A stretch of DNA of 64,000 bases from Gliomastix tumulicola (taxonomy: Eukaryota; Ascomycota; Sordariomycetes; Hypocreales; Bionectriaceae): positions 3,100,001-3,164,000 of the forward strand of contig BCHX01000007.1 in assembly GCA_001599755.1 (NCBI GenBank). The letters run 5' to 3'. Shown here in pieces: positions 49,848 to 61,311 of this stretch (position 1 is its first letter; each line of letters opens with the position of its first letter). The translations under genes and the position numbers were made by a program. The notes under the pieces were generated by a model. The model was not told the DNA's origin and searched no databases. It saw only the letters and a list, made by a program, of their open reading frames with translations.

Positions 49848-51844
49848 GGTGAGCTTGAGCTTGGTGTTTCGTTGTCGTAGCTTGTCGTAATGAAGATAAT
49901 TCGATGATTCCGATGATCTGTCCTGCTGCGTGAATGTTAGAAGACGAGCGAGAGACGCCGTAATGGGGAAGAGCAGTGAAGGCGATGGCGATACGAAGAG
50001 CGGGAGCTGAGTGAGGGCAGGTAGCAAGGGAGCCAGGCAAACATTGGAAGGGGGCAGATACATCCTTGCCGATGGAGACTCTAATCTGCCCTACAGCGAG
50101 ACAGTAGCTAGTATCCTCTGCGCTATCGCGTGAGGACGGGCTCAATTTCTCTTGTGTGGTGCGTTGGTCCATGACGCGAGCCTCGTACTGCTCCAGGCAG
50201 ACGCGAATTCAGGCCCAGCGAAAATCCAAACGTCGCGGAACCGATTCCACGCCCATTCATCGCACTCGCTGGTCGCAAACTTTTCTTCTGGCTGGCGTGA
50301 TTTTGTCTGTCTGATCGGCCGGGATCTTTCAGCTCGCGACAGGGGGGGATCCCCTTCGCCCTGCATTTGATGTGACCAAGACGGCCTGTCTGATTAGCGC
50401 GGCACTTCAGAGGCTCTGAGCGGCTTGTGGAGAGAAAGGTCTACGAATCAGCGTTGCATTTCCTGTCAATTCCGAGACATGAGTGATCAGTGGCAGCGTT
50501 GAGGCGTCGAGGTCAATGGGAATTCAGTGTTTGCTGTAAGGAGATCCTGTCGTTTGTCCTGCATGTTGAGGACGCGGGACTTCCCATCGACGGATTTGTT
50601 TACGGGTAATAATCACAGCACCCGACAAAGTGCTTTAGGGGGGTTCGCGATCACTCCAGCGCTGACCCTGCTGTGCTCTAGCTGCATTAGTGTGGGGGTC
50701 CCGTCTGCTGCCCTCGGGCTCAGGGATCTCTCCCTCCCTCGGCATCTTCTTCCTTGCGACATCTCGTCCCGACCAGAGACCGCTCTCATCTCAGTCAGAT
50801 CGATCGTATTCGCATCACGACTGATCACGCCAATGATGACCTGTCCCAGCAAGACCAACACTCCCAGCTTCTCGAGCTCCCAGCTCGGGACAGAAGCTGG
50901 GACCTCGTCCCGCGCAGATCACTCCATCACTCGACCAGGATCCAACCGCTTCGGGCAGAAGCAATCTCGGGGCTGATCCAGCTGCATGAGCGATCGTCGA
51001 GTCCCGTCACGAAACCCCGAAGAACCGCAGCCAACATGCAAGGGTCGGTACGGTGAGGGTGGTCACGATGGTGAGTAGTTTGCCCAATCATGAGGCTTGT
51101 CACCCTCCCCGTCACATCTGCTCCCCTTGCCCAGAATCTAGTTAATCTCTTGTTGGGTCCAGGAAAGCGGCAACCCACTGGGCAGATCGGCCTCGACGGC
51201 TGCCTCGTAGATCACGAGCTAATACTCGTATGGCTTCTTTGTCACCTTGCATATCGTACGGCTGCTCTCCATCCCGACGAGACCAACTTCTTTAAGCTGG
51301 ACTTTGTCTCACTCGCTCAACTGCCGCCCACCAATTTCACCGCACCGTCACAGGACGCTAAATTGCCCGTCGAGACATGTCCCCGAGGGCGAGACAGGCA
51401 ACGGCCAGCACACACATTCCAGTCCGATTTTCATCTCCCATCGACAGCTGGTTTGGGCTTAGTAGATAACAGGATAGGAACAGGGACCGGGGGAGGAAGA
51501 AGCGATCACGGCGGCAGATGGAGCATCACATCACTGCAATGGCTTGGAGGGGTGAGACATGCGTCTCTGCTCCCTGCGCTGCGCTTGCGTCTTTTCTCCT
51601 CTGCCGTCCCGCTTGTCTTGATCTGCGCTGCTACATGATCGAGAAGTTGGGCGAGGGTGACGGAGGTGCTTAAGAAAGGGGACTCGGCTGCTGTTCTTGA
51701 ACGCGCCACTCCCGCTGTCTTTCCCTCACACGATCATTACTGCCGACTTTTACGTTCCTTGCCCTTTCCTCCCTTACTACCTACTCACCACACTCCCTAG
51801 ATTCACTCACCTAAGCCAGTCCTTCACCTCATCACAAGGCCACG
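49848..51844. other. Intergenic, 2.0 kb
   Basis: No supported gene. A 182-codon plus-strand frame at 51090-51638 has neither codon bias nor motif. The last 130 bp before 51845 are a C/T-rich leader. Confidence 0.5.
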
Positions 51845-53881
51845 ATGGCCTCACCCCCCATCAACCTCGACGCCGTGGGCATCTTCTGGACGACCCTCGC
51901 CGCCGTCTGGACCCTCGCCATCCTCGCCGGATCATCGTTTCTTCTTTACAACTACCACCGCTGCCCGCCGCTGCGCATCCGCGGCATCCCGCTCTCCGTC
52001 GGCGCCGTCGCCCTCCTCCACGGCTACTGGGCCTCTGTCCAGCTGGGCTACGTCGTGCGCGATGCCATGCCCGGGGATGCCGAGTACTGGATCATGGGGA
52101 CGTGGCTGCCGCTCGGCATCGCGCTCTTCCACGCGTCCAACAGCCGGTTCCTGCACGTGGCCAGGGCGCAGCGGCGGTTCCTCACCGCGGAAGAAGAAGA
52201 GGAGGATGAGGCCAAGGAGCGGAGGAAGAATGAGCAGGAGGTTGACGGTGCGCCACGGGGGCTGATCTCCCGCGTTAGGCGCATGGGGCACACGAGCAAG
52301 GTTTTCACGCTCGTGGGTGCTGGAATGGTGTTTCAGGTATGTTTGTCTGGGCTCTGACTCGTGGTCTGCATTCCGGTGTCGCGTGGCATTGCTGACGGGA
52401 GGCGTGCGGCTGGCTGTTCTAGATACTGGTGACGATTGTCGTGTATGTCATGTCGAGGAAGTGGCATAGCTCGTGGGGGATTCCGGGCACCGAGGCGAAG
52501 GGGGATACGGCTGAGGAGAGGGCGGATGATATCGCCAAGGGGTGGGAATGGTGAGTCGTTTGCTTGATGTTTGCTTGCTGCTGATCAGTGAGGCTGACTT
52601 CTTCAGGGCACATTCTGTCTTCTGGCAGTTCTTCTGGGCCTGGATCGTAAGTACCGCCCTGGCTTCTGTGATGGATCAGTGCTGACATGGTGGCAGGTCG
52701 CCCCGATCATCCTCTGGCAGTCCCGCGGCATCCACGACACGCAAGGCTGGCGCGTCCAGACCATCGGCTGCTGCCTCGCCGGTCTTCCCGCAACGCCCAT
52801 GTGGCTGATTGCCCTCTACACACCGGGCATGGAGCCTGTGAACGAGTACTTCATCCCGCCGCAGTGGTAAGCCCAACTCCCTCACTAGACTTTACCATCC
52901 AGATGGCTCACTCACCACCCCAGGATCGCCTCCTCCATCATGGTCCTCGAGGTCTTCACCATCTTCCTCCCCTGCTGGCAGGTCCTCCGCCACCAGACCC
53001 TCCAGCAGGAGACCCTCAACTCCATCGCCCAGTGGGAGGCCAAGAACCAGCTCCCCACCGACCGCACACGCTCCATCGTCTCGGGCACGACGGCCGTCGA
53101 TTCGGCCATCACCGCGACCTGGCGTCTCAGCGCCAACGAGAGCATCCTCACCATGGGCGCGCTGGAACACGTCCTCGAGCGGAACCCGGCGCCGCTGCTC
53201 GCCTTCTCTGCGCTGCGGGATTTCTCGGGGGAGAACATCGCCTTCCTGACGAGCGTTGCCGCGTGGAGGGCCGCGTTCTCGCCCGTGCAGGTGTTGTCGC
53301 ATCGCGAGAAGAGCATGGTGTTTGAGGAAGGGGTCGCCGTGGTCCGGCCTGTGACTGCGACGACGAAGGATGATGATGCGTCGAGGGAGCTGAGAAGGGA
53401 GCAGTTCAACCGCGCGCTCAAGATCTACGTCGACTTCGTCAGCTCACGCCGTGCCGTGTTTCAGGTCAACCTGCCGTCGCGCACGCTCAAGGCCCTCGAG
53501 GCCATCTTCGAGACGCCGGCGCAGGACCTCTTCGGCGTCGGGCGCGAACCGGATCCCGTGACGCCGTTTGCTGCTGTCTCCGACGAGCTGTGGCAGACGG
53601 CGAACGCCAACGAGTCTACACCTGTGGCGTCTGAGGACGGCTGCTCGGAGAAGAGCACGATGGACGTGCAGGCGAGGCAGACGAACACGCTGCAGCGGTC
53701 GCCATCGTCGACGGTCGGCGATGGTGCAAGAATCAGGTACTCTGGGGTGATCCCTGCGGACTTCGATGATTCTGTGTTTGATGCTGCCGAGGCGAGCGTC
53801 AAGTATCTCGTGCTTACGAACACGTGGCCCAAGTTCGTCAAGGAGAGGCGGTCATCAGTGGACTCCGGGGCTGTGGTGTGA
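51845..53881 (+). CDS. 7TM-RGS receptor-like protein
   Basis: Five exons: 51845-52336, 52423-52550, 52607-52646, 52697-52866 and 52924-53881, with introns of 86, 56, 50 and 57 bp. The third exon is only 40 bp. The spliced protein has 595 residues. Seven hydrophobic segments fill residues 10-300, with a charged loop (EEEEEDEAKERRKNEQE) between TM3 and TM4. A C-terminal RGS-like domain follows (from about 375): ENIAFLTSVAAWR, RALKIYVDFVSSRRAVFQVNL and, after a Ser/Thr-rich insertion of about 90 residues, FDAAEASVKYLVLTNTWPKFV. RGS domains speed GTP hydrolysis by G-alpha subunits, so this layout suggests a membrane receptor that also turns off its G protein, as in fungal GprK-type proteins. The ligand is unknown. 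Confidence 0.83.
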
Positions 53882-54491
53882 TGAGGCAGATAATCATCGG
53901 GATAATGAGCTGAGACGTAGATAATTAATTACGATTTCTAATACACGGCCGTGTCATAATGGCAATCATCAGACCGCAATGGGTAGGCAGATGCGGATTC
54001 GCAGAAGCCAAGCTGTCAGGAATGTCCAAGATGTCGATTGTGTCAATCCCGAATGTCATCTGCGCCCTTGGATCACTCCAAGGATGCCTGGCTCTTCCCC
54101 ACGCACGCTAGAAGCACCCGAGTTTCTTCTGCTAGCGGAACCAGCCAGCACTTCGCTTCTCGTCGGCAATGCGACGCTGTTCTGTTAGTGTCTGTCGCTC
54201 GTGGGGCCGATATCGCCTACGGATCTGGGATCCTGCGTGTCGGATGCCTAGCATGAGTCCAAGTGTCCGTTCAGGAAGCGGCTCTTGACAGATCGTTCTG
54301 GCATCATTCGTTGACTTGTATCAATATTTATATCAACGGGTTCGCATGCTTGTGTGCGCTCCTGTCCGTTCTTTTCTCATCATCACGCCTCGTCAGTCAC
54401 TTACCACTCTGCTTCACACACACACACACACACCAGCCAATCCGCCTGAAAATTCTTCATCCTCCATATCACACACACACCACATATCAAA
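53882..54491. other. Intergenic / promoter of GNAT gene
   Basis: 610 bp, with a leader before 54492 carrying CA microsatellites at 54415-54433 and near 54470-54481. No gene. Confidence 0.5.
54415..54433. repeat. CA microsatellite in leader
   Basis: A 19-nt pure CA run about 60 bp upstream of the GNAT start codon, followed by a second short CA tract closer to the ATG. Both are CA on the sense strand. Confidence 0.85.
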
Positions 54492-55031
54492 ATGTCCCAG
54501 CCAACGCCCCTGACCTTCCAGGTCGCCACCTCCAACGACGTAACCCCCGTCCTCTCCCTCGTCCGCTCTGCCTACCGCGGCGACGCCTCCCGCGCCGGCT
54601 GGACGACGGAAGCAGACCTCGTCGCCGACGACCGCATCGACGAGGCGGGCATCCTCGCCAAGATCAACGACCCGCAGGGCGTCGTCCTCCTGGCCTACGA
54701 CAACGCCGGGGCGTTGGCCTCGTGCTGCGAGATCCTCAAGCGCGACGACGAGCTCGCGTACTTTGGCCTCTTCGCCGTCGACCCTCTACGCCAGGCGGGC
54801 GGCATCGGGAAGCAGGTGCTCGCCGAGGCGGAGGCGTACGCGAAGAAGGTGTTTGGCGTCGGCAGGCTCGAGATGCAGGTCATCTGGCTGAGGGCCGATC
54901 TCATCGCGTGGTATGAGCGGAGGGGGTATACGAAGACGGAGGAGACGAGGCCGTTTCCTTATGAGCATCTGGTGAACGGGAAGGCGTTGAGGGATGATCT
55001 GTACTTTGTTGTTATTGTCAAGGATCTTTGA
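54492..55031 (+). CDS. GNAT-family N-acetyltransferase
   Basis: An intronless protein of 179 residues with a complete GNAT fold. FQVATSNDVTPVLSLVRSAY forms the first strand and helix. The acetyl-CoA loop is seen as YFGLFAVDPLRQAGGIGKQVLAEAEAYAK, with RQAGGIGK matching the Q/R-x-x-G-x-G/A pyrophosphate motif. MQVIWLRADLIAWYERRGY is the typical last helix and strand. GNAT enzymes move acetyl from acetyl-CoA to amines of small molecules or proteins; the acceptor here is not predictable. The protein has no targeting signal. The ATG follows a CA-rich leader in an AAAATG context, and no other in-frame start precedes it. Confidence 0.87.
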   Translation: MSQPTPLTFQVATSNDVTPVLSLVRSAYRGDASRAGWTTEADLVADDRIDEAGILAKINDPQGVVLLAYDNAGALASCCEILKRDDELAYFGLFAVDPLRQAGGIGKQVLAEAEAYAKKVFGVGRLEMQVIWLRADLIAWYERRGYTKTEETRPFPYEHLVNGKALRDDLYFVVIVKDL

Positions 55032-56615
55032 GGGGGGGATGGGGGAATGCTGGTGAGGGTTTTGGTATGGCGTTGGGTACGGTTTGGTATAGCAAGGGCG
55101 CGTGAGGGGGTTAGAATGGCTCGAGCTCTGTTTAGACGTGATATTGCAATAGGGAGAGATCATATAGACGGTACGCTGCTCAACTGGAATGTGTTTCATC
55201 AAGGTCCGTGGCTCGAAGCCCATCTGACCTGTTTCAGATCTGCCCAAGTCCTGGAGTGGTCACCAAATCGTTGCCTGAGTCTCAGTCGTCATTTGACGCA
55301 CCAGAAGGCCGTAGATGATGGATAAAGGCGTCTGATGACTCGTGGCAGTTTGGAAACATGGTTTTGGTTACAAGGCTCGAGGGAGGGCATTATAGAGGCG
55401 ACTGTGTATTGTTTCACGTGGACTTGACATCACCCAACGGTGATGAGGTATTGATGTATTGATGACACCGGATTTGAAGGCAATATGGAGTTTGATGAAG
55501 GCCGAAGTTGGAGTCGCGTCGAATGGCGAAGAGCAGTCCTCCAGATTGCTGTCGTATTGTGCAGGAGAGAGAGACCTGCTGCCGCGATCATGGACGAGTG
55601 TTTAACATGAGAGAACAAATAGTGATTAAAGGGTATGAGGAATCTTGGAGGGTTCATCACTGCTGCCGCTCCATCCGAATTCTGCGTATCGTGGCGTGTA
55701 TGCCTTGTCATCGAGGAAGTTTCCATCTGACAGTGGAAATTGGTGTCGTATTCAGTATGCTGATAGACTTCGTATAAATCGGGATATTCGTCTGCGAGGC
55801 GCGACTCTCGGGACTGCGTTACTGGTACGGTTCGGTTCGGTATGCCGTCTCGTGAGGGTAATGCTGGTGTGTGCGCGGCCATGAGTTCAACCTAGCTAGA
55901 TTTGTTAATGTCAGTCTCAGACGTCACGAGGGCCGGGTGTTGCTTCATCGTATCAGATAATGAGAAGGGGAGGAATGGAAGATGTAAGATGGGGCGCGAA
56001 AGATCGCTCCGTCAACTTGGAGGCATGAAGAACACCGGGTGTTTGATTCGACGAATCACCACTGGATCACCACCCAAAAACAGAGTGGCATTCTTCCGGT
56101 AAACACTACGTCATCCCGGTACAGCGTACTCAAAATGATGATCATTGAAGTTCGGCTTGAAGAGCATCACTCTAGTAGCTCGGATCGTCGCCGGGGCGCG
56201 GGGTCGCCCTAGAACCTCGCGGCTGAGCATCTAGCGAGTCTAGTGGTATTATGGGCGCAGGGTCCTCGCCCGTATCACGTCCTGGTCCAGATCGATACCG
56301 TAGAGGGCCCGAGAGAGCAAGGGAGAAATACGCTCGGATACGCAATTGTGCAGGGTGCACCCAGGACGTCATAGAGAAAGGCATGCGTAACCTGGCACGG
56401 GATTCGGCCAGGTGAGTAAACACTGAGACAACGGCTAAAAATTACCGTCCGTCGGGTATGTTAAATTGCCCCGCCAGCACACGCGCACAGAAAAAAATAA
56501 CGTGCCGAAAATTTTCGCCCCAAATCACCGCACAGCGCACCCGAACATCGCCAAAAGCAACAAAACAGCAAAACAACAACCGATTCTCTCGATAATTGCG
56601 AGAAAATGGCAAAAA
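55032..56615. other. Intergenic, 1.6 kb
   Basis: This lies between the GNAT gene and the tRNA gene. Open frames are short and unbiased. T-rich sequence at the right end (TTTTTGCCATTTT on the minus strand, just below 56616) is the Pol III terminator of the tRNA. Confidence 0.5.
56601..56615 (-). terminator. Pol III terminator of tRNA-Ala
   Basis: On the minus strand, TTTTT follows the last tRNA base directly, with a second TTTT a few bases on. This is the usual RNA polymerase III stop signal. Confidence 0.75.
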
Positions 56616-56710
56616 TGGACGAACGGGGAATTGAACCCCGGACCTCTCCCAAGCCTGCTCCTTTGGAGCGAAGATGCTAAGGGAAAATCATACCACTAGA
56701 CCATTCGCCC
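56616..56710 (-). tRNA. tRNA-Ala (anticodon AGC) with intron
   Basis: A 95-nt gene that folds as a complete cloverleaf. The acceptor stem GGGCGAA pairs with TTCGTCC, with a G3-U70 wobble and discriminator A73, the classic alanine identity set. The A box is TGGTCTAGTGG and the B box GGTTCAATTCC; the T stem is CGGGG/CCCCG. The anticodon stem TTCCC/GGGAG encloses a loop TTAGCA...T that is interrupted after position 37 by a 23-nt intron (56652-56674) containing the hairpin GCTCC-AAA-GGAGC. After splicing the loop reads TTAGCAT, giving anticodon AGC. Exact intron ends could shift by a base or two. The D arm is like that of fungal Pro or Gly tRNAs, but the anticodon and acceptor stem point to Ala. 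Confidence 0.88.
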
Positions 56711-57370
56711 TTGGTTGATGTCTGAACAGGAAGCTCATGCGTGTCAAGAATCTTCTCGTGTGGTGGATCAGGTGGGTATGCGGTGCTACATTATTACGTG
56801 GAGTTCGGGCGGGAAGACGGTGATGTGTTGGTGGTGCTGGAGGGCAGTGTCAGCTGGGAGGGTGTTGGTGTGGGAGGACACGGGGGTGTTGGCCCGGAGA
56901 ATGAAGGCCAGCTGTCGCGAGGAAAGAAAGAATCAAAACCGAAGATGCTCTTCTGAACGAGACGGCCGTCTTCTCTCCTCCTTAGATATCCAAAGTGTCC
57001 CCAATATCTGGTTGTGCAGCCGCCCCAGCAGCGACCTCCTCTCCGGAGTTAGCTACCTGTTCTGGCTACTCCCGGCGACCACGCCTGAATCAAGGCTCCC
57101 CCCAACTTTCTCTACCCCGATCTGCCTGACTCTCCCACCTGGGATTTTCCCTTCTCCCTCACCAGATCTGCCTGCCCTCTCCAGTCGCCCGCGCGCGAAC
57201 GAGCCACTCGCCGGCCATTACCCTCAACCTTCTACCCCCATCGGCCCATGCGGTCCCTGGCCTGATGAACTGATTTCTTCCCACCCGGGGCGGCAGTTCT
57301 TCCCCTGCCCTGCTGCGTCTTGCGTCTTGTTGGTTTGCCCCTTTGCGGGCGCCCGAGTCCTCTCGTCAGG
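56711..57370. other. Intergenic / leader of Zn2Cys6 gene
   Basis: 660 bp between the tRNA gene and the regulator. The right half is extremely C/T-rich (CTCCCC, TTCCCTTCTCCCTC), typical of a fungal promoter or leader. The long plus-strand frame here (56715-57683) runs across the zinc-cluster introns and is not a gene. Confidence 0.5.
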
Positions 57371-59997
57371 ATGCCCACCGCCAATCCGTGTGTGCAATGC
57401 AAAGGTTGGTATTGGCTGCCCCAGCCCCGAGGGCGCCCCGCCCCCAGTTTCCCCTTCCCACGCCCTCGCTCGCGTGTGTGTGTCGCAGCGCAGGAATGCA
57501 TTTGGGCGTATGTCGCTAACGGTCGTTCTTATAACGTTTTTTCTTGGTGCAGAGAAACATGTCAAGTGTACGTATTCTTCTAACGGCGCGCGTCCCCGGC
57601 GCTTCTCCCTTGTCACTCGCGCTCGGCAATCAACGCCTGCGTGCCGTGTCTTTCCCCAGCGAGACCCCAGGCACAAACAGTGAGCTAACGAGCACACAGG
57701 CGATGAGCAGCGCCCCAAATGTCGCCGCTGCGAGAAGAAGAAGCTCGACTGCAACCGCCCGTCCAAGGCCACCGTCTTCCGCCACGATGCCATGTCCACC
57801 TTTGCCACGGACCAGAAATGGGTCAAGAGCCAGGCGAGGAAGTGTAAGCACCGTCTCTCCCTCCCCCCCCCTCTCTCTGTCTCCTTCTCGTCTCCGGCCG
57901 TGAGTGCCTAACCGCGACTAGTCCAATTCGACGCGCACACGCCGGCAAACCCCTCCGTCCTGTCAAACTCGCCTGATAGCATCGCCGTGAGCTCCCCGCG
58001 GTTCCTCCCGGAGCATGACGTCCCCACGATCCAGAAGCCCATGCAGAGATCCCTCTCCGCGTCGGATGTCAGCCGGGAGACCGCAAGCGGCAAACGGCGC
58101 CGGACTGAGGGAGTGCTGCCCGATCCCAGGGTCGATCTCAGTCGCCCTTTTGTCCCTGTGCTGTCGGACTATCACGGCGGGATCCTGCCCCCGATCATGG
58201 CCCACGAGCCAGACGAGATGCTGCTGCCGGAGCAGGTCCTTCCCGAGCCCTGGTCTCACTCGACATCTCACCCAGTCGGTGGTCAGCAGCCGTTTGTTTC
58301 GTTTGAGCCTACCCCCGTCTCCCCTACGAGTGTAGTCCTTAACCTGCCTACGCCTTGGCAGAGCAGAGAGACGCCCACCCTCGAGGTTTCGCACAGCCTG
58401 CCCACGCCCGACAACTCGGTCTGGCCGATCCCGAACGACGCCAGCACCAGCAGCAACTCGTTCCCCGACACATCGGGCCTCGTGTCTCACGACCCGGAGC
58501 CCCCAGACGAGCACGCCCGCACCTTTCCCCTGCAGGACATCCAGGAGGCGTCCCTGCTGCGCTACTACATCGAGGAGATTGCCCACTGGGTAAGCAGCCC
58601 CTATCCATCCCCCTCCCCCCAGCACTCTCACCATGACATATACAGCTAACTCCCCTCCCCAGCTCGATCTCGCCGACGAGCGCCGGCACTTCGAGGTCGT
58701 CGTGCCCGCCCGCGCCCGCACGCACCCTCACCTCCTCAACGCCATCTTCGCCGTCGCGGCGCGCCACCTCAGCCGCATGCCGCAGTACAAGACGCCCTCG
58801 GGCATCGTCTACCGCAACAACCTCCTCCCGCGGCTCACCGTGCACTCGGCCGTCGAGTACACGCTCAAGTGCATCCCCGCCATGCGCACGTACATCGGCG
58901 TCGGCGAGGAGTACCTCGAGAGCGTCGTCGCGACGGCCGTCCTGCTCCGGCAGCTCGAGGAGATTGACGACGAGCAGCACGACCGGGAGAGCGTCGACAG
59001 CGCCGAGAGGCAGCGGGATCAGCGGTCGGAAGAAGAAGAAGAAGAAGGAGGAGAAGAGAGGGAGCGGCGGCGGTCGGAGAGGGAGGAGACGCCCCGGGAG
59101 GGAGGAGGAGGAGGAGGGGTGCAGAGTAACTTTCTGCAGATCACCGATGTCGTCCTGCGCAGCGAGGGTGCACGGTCACTCATAGGAAGAAGTGACCTGA
59201 TCCAGGCTGCGTATTGGATGGCGCTGCGCCAGGAGATCTTCCAGTCCTTCACCAAGAAGCAGGCACCCAAGATGGTGCTCTCCGAGGAGCACTGGAAGGG
59301 CGCGTCCAAGGTGAACAAGGCCGTCATGCACACGGTGCAGGTCATGCGATGGCGATGGGGCGACGAGCAGTCCCACACGATGGAGGAATGGCGTACGTCT
59401 CCCTGCTCCTGAATCGCATGGTTCATTTGACACTAATATCCTAGCAGAGCGTTTGATGAGGCAGCAGAAGTATCTCGAGGAGCACGTCCTCACCAGCTAC
59501 CAGCCCATCTACCGCAAAGAGGCCGAGAGGAAGGAGGGCGAGATCTTCCCCGTGGTCTGGTACAGCTCCAACCTGCAGATGACGAGCATGCAGCAGGCCC
59601 TCATGGCAAGATCCGTCCTCACCGCCGAAGACCCTACGCTCAGGTACGCATGCTCTACACACACACACACACTCTCTCTCTCTCTCCCTTTCCCGCCTCT
59701 CCTATTCCCCTCAGATGCTAACACATCCTCCTCCTCCGCAGACTCGACCCAGCCGGTAGAACAGGCTGGCGCCTTGCCGAGCAGGAGGTCCGGGAGCTCA
59801 TCCTCGAGCTCTGCGGCATCGCCATGGGTAACCGCGACTCGCCGCCCGCCCTGCTGCACACCGTCTTCCTCATCCAGATGTACGGCGACTTCTTCACCGA
59901 CAAGTACGAGCGGCACGCGCTCAAGACGGTCGTCGAGCGGTACCGCGATACGAGGGCCTGGCCGTCCAAGAACGTGCTGGTGATGTTTGACGAATAG
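57371..59997 (+). CDS. Zn2Cys6 transcription factor with micro-exon
   Basis: Seven exons: 57371-57404, 57553-57567, 57700-57843, 57922-58589, 58663-59392, 59445-59643 and 59742-59997. The 681-residue product has a zinc cluster assembled from three exons: C7 and C10 (exon 1), C17 (split between the 15-nt exon 2 and exon 3), then C24, C27 and C34, in perfect C-x2-C-x6-C-x6-C-x2-C-x6-C spacing. The following NRPSKATVFRH and DQKWVKSQARKFQF match the ARCA-like group of fungal regulators. A Pro/Ser-rich linker (about 70-280), a helical regulatory domain (from LDLADERRHFEVV) and an acidic Glu/Arg-rich insert (EEEEEEGGEERERRR) follow. Exon 6 can start at either AG of TAGCAG, changing PE to Q. Introns 1 and 2 are long for this window (148 and 132 bp). 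Targets unknown; nuclear. Confidence 0.82.
59657..59686. repeat. AC then CT microsatellite in intron
   Basis: An AC run (59657-59672) passes directly into a CT run (to about 59686) inside the last intron of the Zn2Cys6 gene, upstream of its pyrimidine tract. Confidence 0.85.
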
Positions 59998-60621
59998 GTT
60001 GTTTGTTTGCTGCTGCGTGGTGGTCCTCCTAGCAGTCGGATGTTGGTTTGGGATAAGACCAGTTGGCCTGGGTATGATATGATTTTGAATCTTTCACGCG
60101 TTGAAGGGGAAGGGAGGACTGGGCTTGAGCGCGAGGACGCAGAGGTGCCACCCGTGATGGGAGACCTCTAGGATACCACCGTTGTACAAGTAATGCATAA
60201 GTACTAGTATTCATTGGATACTCCATCATAGATAATAGCAGAGAGACGTGAATAGCATCCATCTGCATTAGAGACCCCTCATTCATGCCATCCGCGATAC
60301 GACCGATACGACATGCAGTCTTGGACTCGGCATGACATCCCCAACCCTGCGCTATCGAACCCCTCTGGAACCCCCTATGGGACCCCCTGTATGATATGGT
60401 CTTGGCCGCCCCGGACTCTGGACTCAGCGCCAAAGTCCGGCTGTCGGGAAAGGCGGAAATCAAAACTTCCCCAGTCATCATCCAGCCTCATGCTTCACGT
60501 TCATCGATCTCGACTGCTTCACCTCATCCTCTATCGCAATCTCGCCCATCTCAGCACGCTTTGTATCTTCACAAATCCTTCCGCACTTGTCTGTTTATCG
60601 ACTCCCCCACAGACATCGTCA
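59998..60621. other. Intergenic / promoter of YdeI-like gene
   Basis: 620 bp between co-oriented genes. The 3' half is a Ser-rich-looking C/T leader. The open frame that extends the YdeI-like protein upstream to 60313 lacks codon bias. Confidence 0.5.
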
Positions 60622-61311
60622 ATGCCACGCAAACCGCGATCAACAGCAGCCTCCAAGGCATCCAGAACCGCCAGCCCAGCCGTGATACCCTCACCGTCAC
60701 CGTCACCGTCACCAAACGATGGCCTCCTCTTCCCCGACCAAGCCGCCTTCATAACCTGGCTGCACGAGAACCACGTCACAGCCACAGCAGGCACCTGGCT
60801 CCGCATCTCCAAGAAATCCAACACCGACCCGGCCACACAGACCCTGACCTACGACCAAGCCGTCGACGCCTCGCTCTTCTTCGGCTGGATCGACGGCCAG
60901 CGGAAAAGCTGCCCTGGAGAAGGGGATGAGCCCTCCACACACTTTGCGCAGCGCTTCACGCCTCGTCGGGGAGCAAGTATTTGGTCCAAGAGGAACGTCG
61001 ACAAGATCAACGGCTTCCTCGCCCAGACGCCGTGTCCTATCCGTCCCGCTGGGCTCGCCCAGATCGAGGCTGCAAAGGCAGATGGGCGGTGGGAGCGCGC
61101 GTACTCGGGACCGAAGGATATTGTCGTGCCGGCGGATCTGGAGGAGGCTATCAAGGCGAAGGGCGGCGTTGCGGCAGCTACGTTTGAGGGGTTGAATCGC
61201 ACCAAGAGGTATCCGATTCTTCATAGGTTAGAGACGGCGAGGGGCCCGGAGGCGAGGAAGAAGAAGATAGCACAGATCGTGGATTTTCTGGCGGAGGGCA
61301 AATCCTTGTAG
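60622..61311 (+). CDS. YdeI/OmdA-like protein
   Basis: An intronless protein of 229 residues. A Ser/Pro-rich N-terminus (MPRKPRSTAASKASRTASP, then repeated SP) is followed by the YdeI/OmpD-associated domain: TWLRISKKSNTDP, LTYDQAVDASLFFGWIDGQ, and FAQRFTPRRGASIWSKRNVDKI. The C-terminal OmdA-type helices (PADLEEAIKAKGG, KRYPILHRLETARGPEARKKKI) finish the protein. The family is widespread in bacteria and fungi, named for a bacteriocin-protection screen, and its biochemical role is not established. The FGWIDGQ and ARK/KKKI signatures are well kept. Serine codons in the linker come from a TCACCG hexamer repeat (SPSPSPS; near 60700). The basic start could be a nuclear or mitochondrial signal. Confidence 0.85.
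   Translation: MPRKPRSTAASKASRTASPAVIPSPSPSPSPNDGLLFPDQAAFITWLHENHVTATAGTWLRISKKSNTDPATQTLTYDQAVDASLFFGWIDGQRKSCPGEGDEPSTHFAQRFTPRRGASIWSKRNVDKINGFLAQTPCPIRPAGLAQIEAAKADGRWERAYSGPKDIVVPADLEEAIKAKGGVAAATFEGLNRTKRYPILHRLETARGPEARKKKIAQIVDFLAEGKSL

Noticed and set aside
51090..51638. 182-codon plus-strand open frame
   Set aside because: No codon bias, no motif, no splice context; treated as chance.
56715..57683. 322-codon plus-strand open frame
   Set aside because: It crosses the first zinc-cluster exons and introns of the regulator gene in another frame, lacks motifs and is driven by the C/T-rich leader.
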